The position numbers and the translations under genes are program-made. A stretch of 46,985 bases of DNA, from positions 1 to 46,985 of the forward strand of contig NZ_AMZB01000070.1 of the NCBI RefSeq assembly GCF_000313755.1. Direction: 5' to 3'. Shown piece after piece: positions 43,862 to 46,985 of the stretch (position 1 is its first letter; each line of letters starts with the position of its first letter). The DNA is from Pseudomonas nitroreducens TX1 (lineage in GTDB: Bacteria; Pseudomonadota; Gammaproteobacteria; Pseudomonadales; Pseudomonadaceae). The notes beneath the pieces are model-generated. The model was not told the DNA's origin. It worked only from the letters and a program-made list of their open reading frames with translations, and searched no databases.

Positions 43862-44611
43862 ATGAACGAACACTGGCTATTCGTCTACGGTGCCCTGTTG
43901 CTCAAGGGCCTGGGCACCACCCTGGTGATCCTGCTGATTTCGGCCACGCTGGGCTTCGTGCTGGCACTGGGCGTGGCGCTGGCGCGGATGTCGCGCAACT
44001 TCCTGGTCTCGCGCCTGGCGCTGGCGTACACCAGCGTGATTCGCGGCACGCCGCTGCTGGTGCAGATCTACATCTTCTACTACGGCCTGGGCAGCCTGTT
44101 CGCACAGTTTCCGCTGATCCGCGGCAGCTTCCTCTGGCCGTATCTGCGCGATGGCTTCTGGTACATCGTGATAGCGCTCATCCTCTCGGTCGGCGCCTAT
44201 GTCGGCGAGGTGGTTCGTGGCGGCCTGAAGGCCGTGCCGCGCGGCGAGCTGGAGGCGGCCTCGGCGTTTGGCATGAACCGCACCCTGGTGCTTTACCGCG
44301 TGTGGCTGCCACGGGCCATTCGCCTGCTGCTGCCGACCCTGGCAGGGGAGAGCGTGATGCTGCTCAAGTCCACCGCGCTGGCGTCCACCATCGCCGTGGT
44401 CGACCTGCTCGGCGCGGCCAATGTCGTGCGTGCGCAGACTTTCCAGGTCTATGAGCCATTGCTGCTGGTGGCGGCGATCTACATCTGCCTGACCTTCATC
44501 ATCGAGGCGCTGTTCGCCTTGCTGGAGCGCGCCACGCCGGTGCGCCGCGAGGCCCGGAAGACGATGCAACGGAGCTGGCTGGGCAAGCGCAGGCCACGCA
44601 CCGCCGTGTGA
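43862..44611 (+). CDS. Amino-acid ABC transporter permease (second)
   Basis: The 249-aa protein is the second HisM/OccM-type permease subunit. It has five or so helices, the RGTPLLVQIYIFYYGLG motif and the EAA loop ELEAASAFGMNRTLVLYRVW. A basic tail (RREARKTMQRSWLGKRRPR) follows the last helix. It is the last gene of the transporter operon; the convergent TetR gene ends 8 bp further on. Confidence 0.92.
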   Translation: MNEHWLFVYGALLLKGLGTTLVILLISATLGFVLALGVALARMSRNFLVSRLALAYTSVIRGTPLLVQIYIFYYGLGSLFAQFPLIRGSFLWPYLRDGFWYIVIALILSVGAYVGEVVRGGLKAVPRGELEAASAFGMNRTLVLYRVWLPRAIRLLLPTLAGESVMLLKSTALASTIAVVDLLGAANVVRAQTFQVYEPLLLVAAIYICLTFIIEALFALLERATPVRREARKTMQRSWLGKRRPRTAV

Positions 44612-44619
44612 ACGCCTGA

Positions 44620-45243
44620 TCAGGCATAGGCGCCGCGGCGGAGCCCTTCCACCCAGCAGCGGCTGAGTTCGAGGCCGTCGGCGGCGCTGAAGTTGGTCGG
44701 GTTCAGGCACCACTCCAGCCACAGTCCATCGAGCATGGCGGAGAGGCCGATGGCGGCGAGACGCGGGCGCGCCACTCGGAAACCCTCGGCGCTGGCGAGT
44801 TCGCTGATGAGTTTTTCCAGAATGGCGAGGTAGCTGTGGTAGCCGCGCTCGTGCGCTTCGTTCACCGGCGGCGAGTGGCGGATCAGGCTCCAGAATACCA
44901 CCCAGGGGCTGAGCAGATCGGGGTCCAGCACCTGGGGTGAGAAGGATCCGGTGAGGAAGGCCTCCATGCGTGCGGCAGGGTTGTCGCCGACCGCATCGAC
45001 CTGTTCGTAGAGCGCCTGGGTGACCTCGCTGGCGAGGGTTTCGTAGGCCTGTGCGACCAGCGCGTCGATGCTGCCGAAATGGTGGTTCACTAGCCCCACG
45101 GCAACGCCGGCTTCCTTGGCGATGCGGCGCACCGAAATGCCCGCGTGGCCATTGGCGACCAGGCACTTGAGGCAGGCGCGCACCAGATGGTCGCGGCGTT
45201 CCTCGGGTGTGGTGCGCTGGGCTTTCTGGCGAGGGATATCCAA
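44620..45243 (-). CDS. TetR/AcrR family regulator (BetI-like)
   Basis: The 207-aa protein begins at TTG 45243 (LDIPRQKAQRTTPEERR) behind AAAAGGA; the frame continues upstream without a plausible start. The helix-turn-helix spans about residues 37-57 (SVRRIAKEAGVAVGLVNHHF). The C-terminal ligand domain, with SPWVVFWSLIRHSP and SAMLDGLWLEWCLNP, resembles the BetI type. Read away from the deacylase gene, it probably controls that gene and perhaps the ABC operon; the effector is unknown. Confidence 0.88.
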   Translation of the reverse strand: MDIPRQKAQRTTPEERRDHLVRACLKCLVANGHAGISVRRIAKEAGVAVGLVNHHFGSIDALVAQAYETLASEVTQALYEQVDAVGDNPAARMEAFLTGSFSPQVLDPDLLSPWVVFWSLIRHSPPVNEAHERGYHSYLAILEKLISELASAEGFRVARPRLAAIGLSAMLDGLWLEWCLNPTNFSAADGLELSRCWVEGLRRGAYA

Positions 45244-45348
45244 GGGGCGGCGTCCTTTTGCGGCGTGCCTGAAATCGGCAAGTGGTTCCGATACTAGGAG
45301 GCGCTGCCGAAGATTTCCATGGGCGATTCGGACAGAGGAGAGGACGTG

Positions 45349-46362
45349 ATGATCGAGGATGTGTCCTTCAGCATACCGGGCGACTCGGGCGCGCAGCTGC
45401 GTGTTCAGGCGTGGCGTATCGATGGCGGCAAGCCGGGGCCCAAAGTGCACCTGCAGGCGGGCGTGCATGCCGACGAAATCGCCGGGATGCTGGTGCTCCA
45501 CGAACTGCTGCCGCGCCTGAGCGAGGCGGCGCGCAACGGCACGTTGAACGGCAGCGTGACAGTGGTGCCGCAGGCCAATCCCATTGGTATCGGGCAGTTC
45601 CGCCAGGGGCGCATCCTCGGTCGTCATCACGATGCGAGTGCGCGCAATTTCAATCGCGGCTTCATCGCCTCGGCGGCCGCGAGCGGCACGCTGGACAACC
45701 TCACGCTGTGGCAGAAGCGCCTGGCCGAACTGGCCGCGCCGGCGGACGTCGTGCTCGACCTGCACACCGACGACGAGGCGCTGCAATACCTCTACGTCCA
45801 CGAGTGTTTCTGGCCCGCCGCCCAGGACCTGGCCGCGGCGCTGCGCGCGGAGCTGGCGATCATCTGGGAAGGCGATGGCGACGGCGCCTTCGAAGAGGTG
45901 GTGATCGCCCCGTGGCTGGCCGAGCAGCGTTTCGCCGGGCGTCTGGTGGCGACGGTGGAACTGCGCGGGCAGGGCGACGTCAGCGATGCGCTGGCGCGGC
46001 AGGACGCGGACGGGCTCTATCGCTTCCTCGGAGCGCGTGGCGTGGTCACCGATGCCGGCCCATTGCCGGAGTGGAAGGGCGTCGCTACGCCCATGGGCTT
46101 CATGGAAACCGTGTTTGCACCGGCTGCCGGCGTGCTGGTGTTCGAGCGTGAGTTGGGCGAGTACATCGAGGCGGGCGAGCGCTTTGCGCGTATCGTTTCG
46201 CGCCCTGGCGACTCAAGCAGTGAGCACATCCTGCGGGCGCCGCAGAGTGGATTATTCGCCACCCGTTACCGTGACCGGCTGATTCCCCAGGGGGCTATCG
46301 CGGGCAAGTTTACCGGCACAGCGCCTTCGAGCACCTGGAGTGCCGGGGCGCTGGATCCTTGA
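45349..46362 (+). CDS. AstE/AspA (M14) family amidohydrolase
   Basis: The 337-aa zinc enzyme is of the succinylglutamate desuccinylase / aspartoacylase family, which removes acyl groups from N-acyl amino acids. Zinc ligands are visible as HADE in LQAGVHADEIAGM and the His in VVLDLHTDDEA; substrate motifs NFNRGF and the catalytic-type Glu in VATVELRGQGD follow. I chose ATG 45349 behind GAGGAGAGG. It is divergent from the TetR gene with 105 bp between. Its company with an amino-acid importer and an aminotransferase suggests degradation of an N-acylated amino acid; DoeB-like N-acetyl-diaminobutyrate deacetylase is one alternative, but no ectoine hydrolase is nearby. Confidence 0.85.
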   Translation: MIEDVSFSIPGDSGAQLRVQAWRIDGGKPGPKVHLQAGVHADEIAGMLVLHELLPRLSEAARNGTLNGSVTVVPQANPIGIGQFRQGRILGRHHDASARNFNRGFIASAAASGTLDNLTLWQKRLAELAAPADVVLDLHTDDEALQYLYVHECFWPAAQDLAAALRAELAIIWEGDGDGAFEEVVIAPWLAEQRFAGRLVATVELRGQGDVSDALARQDADGLYRFLGARGVVTDAGPLPEWKGVATPMGFMETVFAPAAGVLVFERELGEYIEAGERFARIVSRPGDSSSEHILRAPQSGLFATRYRDRLIPQGAIAGKFTGTAPSSTWSAGALDP

Positions 46363-46375
46363 TGTGCTGCTCTTC

Positions 46376-46444
46376 GTAGGAGCGAGCTTGCTCGCGAACA
46401 AACCCCGCTGCAGGGGTCGGGTTCGCGAGCAAGCTCGCTCCTAC
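46376..46444. repeat. REPIN adjacent to RAYT gene
   Basis: GTAGGAGCGAGCTTGCTCG (arm 46376-46398) and its exact inverted copy (46422-46444) flank a 23-bp spacer that contains ACCCC/GGGGT. It lies 11 bp from the stop codon of the RAYT transposase gene. The same REP sequence occurs at 46956 and, slightly changed, at 54. Confidence 0.92.
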
Positions 46445-46455
46445 AGGGCTATGCA

Positions 46456-46899
46456 TTACAACCAGACGGCGTTCCAGAAGGGATATTCACGAAGTGATTT
46501 GACCAGTCCTGCGCGCAAGGGATTGGCGACCAGATAGCGGGCTGCGGCTTTCAGGTCTTCGTCACGGCGTAGAGCGCGGTCGTGATAGCCCGATTGCCAT
46601 ACCTTACCTGTGCGCTTCAGTGCTTTGTTGATCGAGATCGCGGTGAGTGATTTCAGCCGCCGCATGAAGTCACTCAATGAGTCGTTTTCGAGCTGGACCA
46701 GGCAGTGAACATGATCTGGCATCAACACCCAGGCGAGGAGATCGGCGTGCGCCTCGTTGTGGAGTTCTCGGGCGGCTGCGCAGCACGCACTCCAATCCCG
46801 TAATAGCAGCTCGCGCTGATGAGTGACCGTGGTAACAAAGTAGATTTGCCCAGGAATCGAGAAACGTCCGCTGCGCAAATCCTTGCCGTGAAAACTCAT
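46456..46899 (-). CDS. REP-associated tyrosine transposase (RAYT)
   Basis: The 147-aa protein belongs to the IS200-like Y1 transposase superfamily. The HUH metal motif is visible in VLMPDHVHCLVQLE, and the likely catalytic tyrosine is in AARYLVANPLRAGLV. The N-terminal GRFSIPGQIYFVTTVTH and the middle WQSGYHDRALR are typical RAYT signatures. RAYTs process single-stranded REP/REPIN DNA and are thought to have spread them in Pseudomonas genomes. A GAGG site precedes the ATG. A REPIN lies at its 3' side and a REP at its 5' side. Confidence 0.93.
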   Translation of the reverse strand: MSFHGKDLRSGRFSIPGQIYFVTTVTHQRELLLRDWSACCAAARELHNEAHADLLAWVLMPDHVHCLVQLENDSLSDFMRRLKSLTAISINKALKRTGKVWQSGYHDRALRRDEDLKAAARYLVANPLRAGLVKSLREYPFWNAVWL

Positions 46900-46955
46900 C
46901 GCCAGTTCCTCAGGGAAGCCAGCGTCAAAAATCGCAGAGGAGATGGGGCCTGCCT

Positions 46956-46978
46956 GTAGGAGCGAGCTTGCTCGCGAA
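46956..46978. repeat. REP sequence upstream of RAYT
   Basis: GTAGGAGCGAGCTTGCTCG and the following CGAA are identical to the left arm of the REPIN at 46376. It lies 57 bp before the RAYT start codon and may be one arm of a REPIN cut by the end of the window. Confidence 0.85.
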
Positions 46979-46985
46979 CCTGTGG

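Overview
The window is a GC-rich chromosomal segment of a Pseudomonas, most likely from the P. aeruginosa / nitroreducens / citronellolis side of the genus. The evidence is a divergent pilA / pilBCD-coaE-yacG locus with a sigma-54 promoter, a tRNA-Thr just after pilA, the nadC, DUF1631 and ampDE neighbourhood, a fruR-fruBKA fructose PTS locus, an arnBCADTEF-ugd operon, and Pseudomonas-type REP sequences. No gene is cut by either end of the window.

Layout. 1-327 holds only repeats. 328-4137 holds ndh, two short DUF genes (DUF3094 and DUF1780), a secreted cysteine-free protein overlapping a CbiM-like membrane protein, and a 71-aa protein. 4187-8854 (minus strand) is the operon pilB-pilC-pilD-coaE-yacG. 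pilA is read the other way at 9086-9529. From 9591 to about 14200 lies a visibly AT-richer accessory island. It contains a polytopic, histidine-bearing membrane protein directly behind pilA, tRNA-Thr(CGT), the remnant of a tyrosine integrase, a membrane-anchored sulfatase-fold protein, and about 780 bp without a recognisable gene. galE and nadC follow on the minus strand, then the DUF1631 gene, ampD-ampE and a chemotaxis receptor on the plus strand.

22520-23088 is packed with palindromic repeats and looks like a junction between chromosomal blocks. tatD and fruR (minus) face fruB-fruK-fruA (plus). Together these form a complete fructose phosphotransferase system with a perfect palindromic FruR operator in the divergent intergenic region. 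31000-39885 (minus) is a tightly overlapping arnBCADTEF-ugd operon for 4-amino-4-deoxy-L-arabinose modification of lipid A, with a PmrA-box-like direct repeat in front of arnB.

40164-46362 is an amino-acid-type ABC importer locus: aminotransferase, ATPase, binding protein and two permeases, then a TetR regulator on the opposite strand and a divergent AstE/AspA-type deacylase. The aminotransferase and the ATPase form one open reading frame, joined through a 70-bp REPIN that is translated as linker. The window ends with a RAYT transposase flanked by REP sequences of the same family.

Most notable points: the REPIN-bridged aminotransferase-ATPase fusion; the pilA-linked island, which may encode an unusual pilin or surface modification; the RAYT with its REPINs; and a three-armed palindromic element at 22831-22937.
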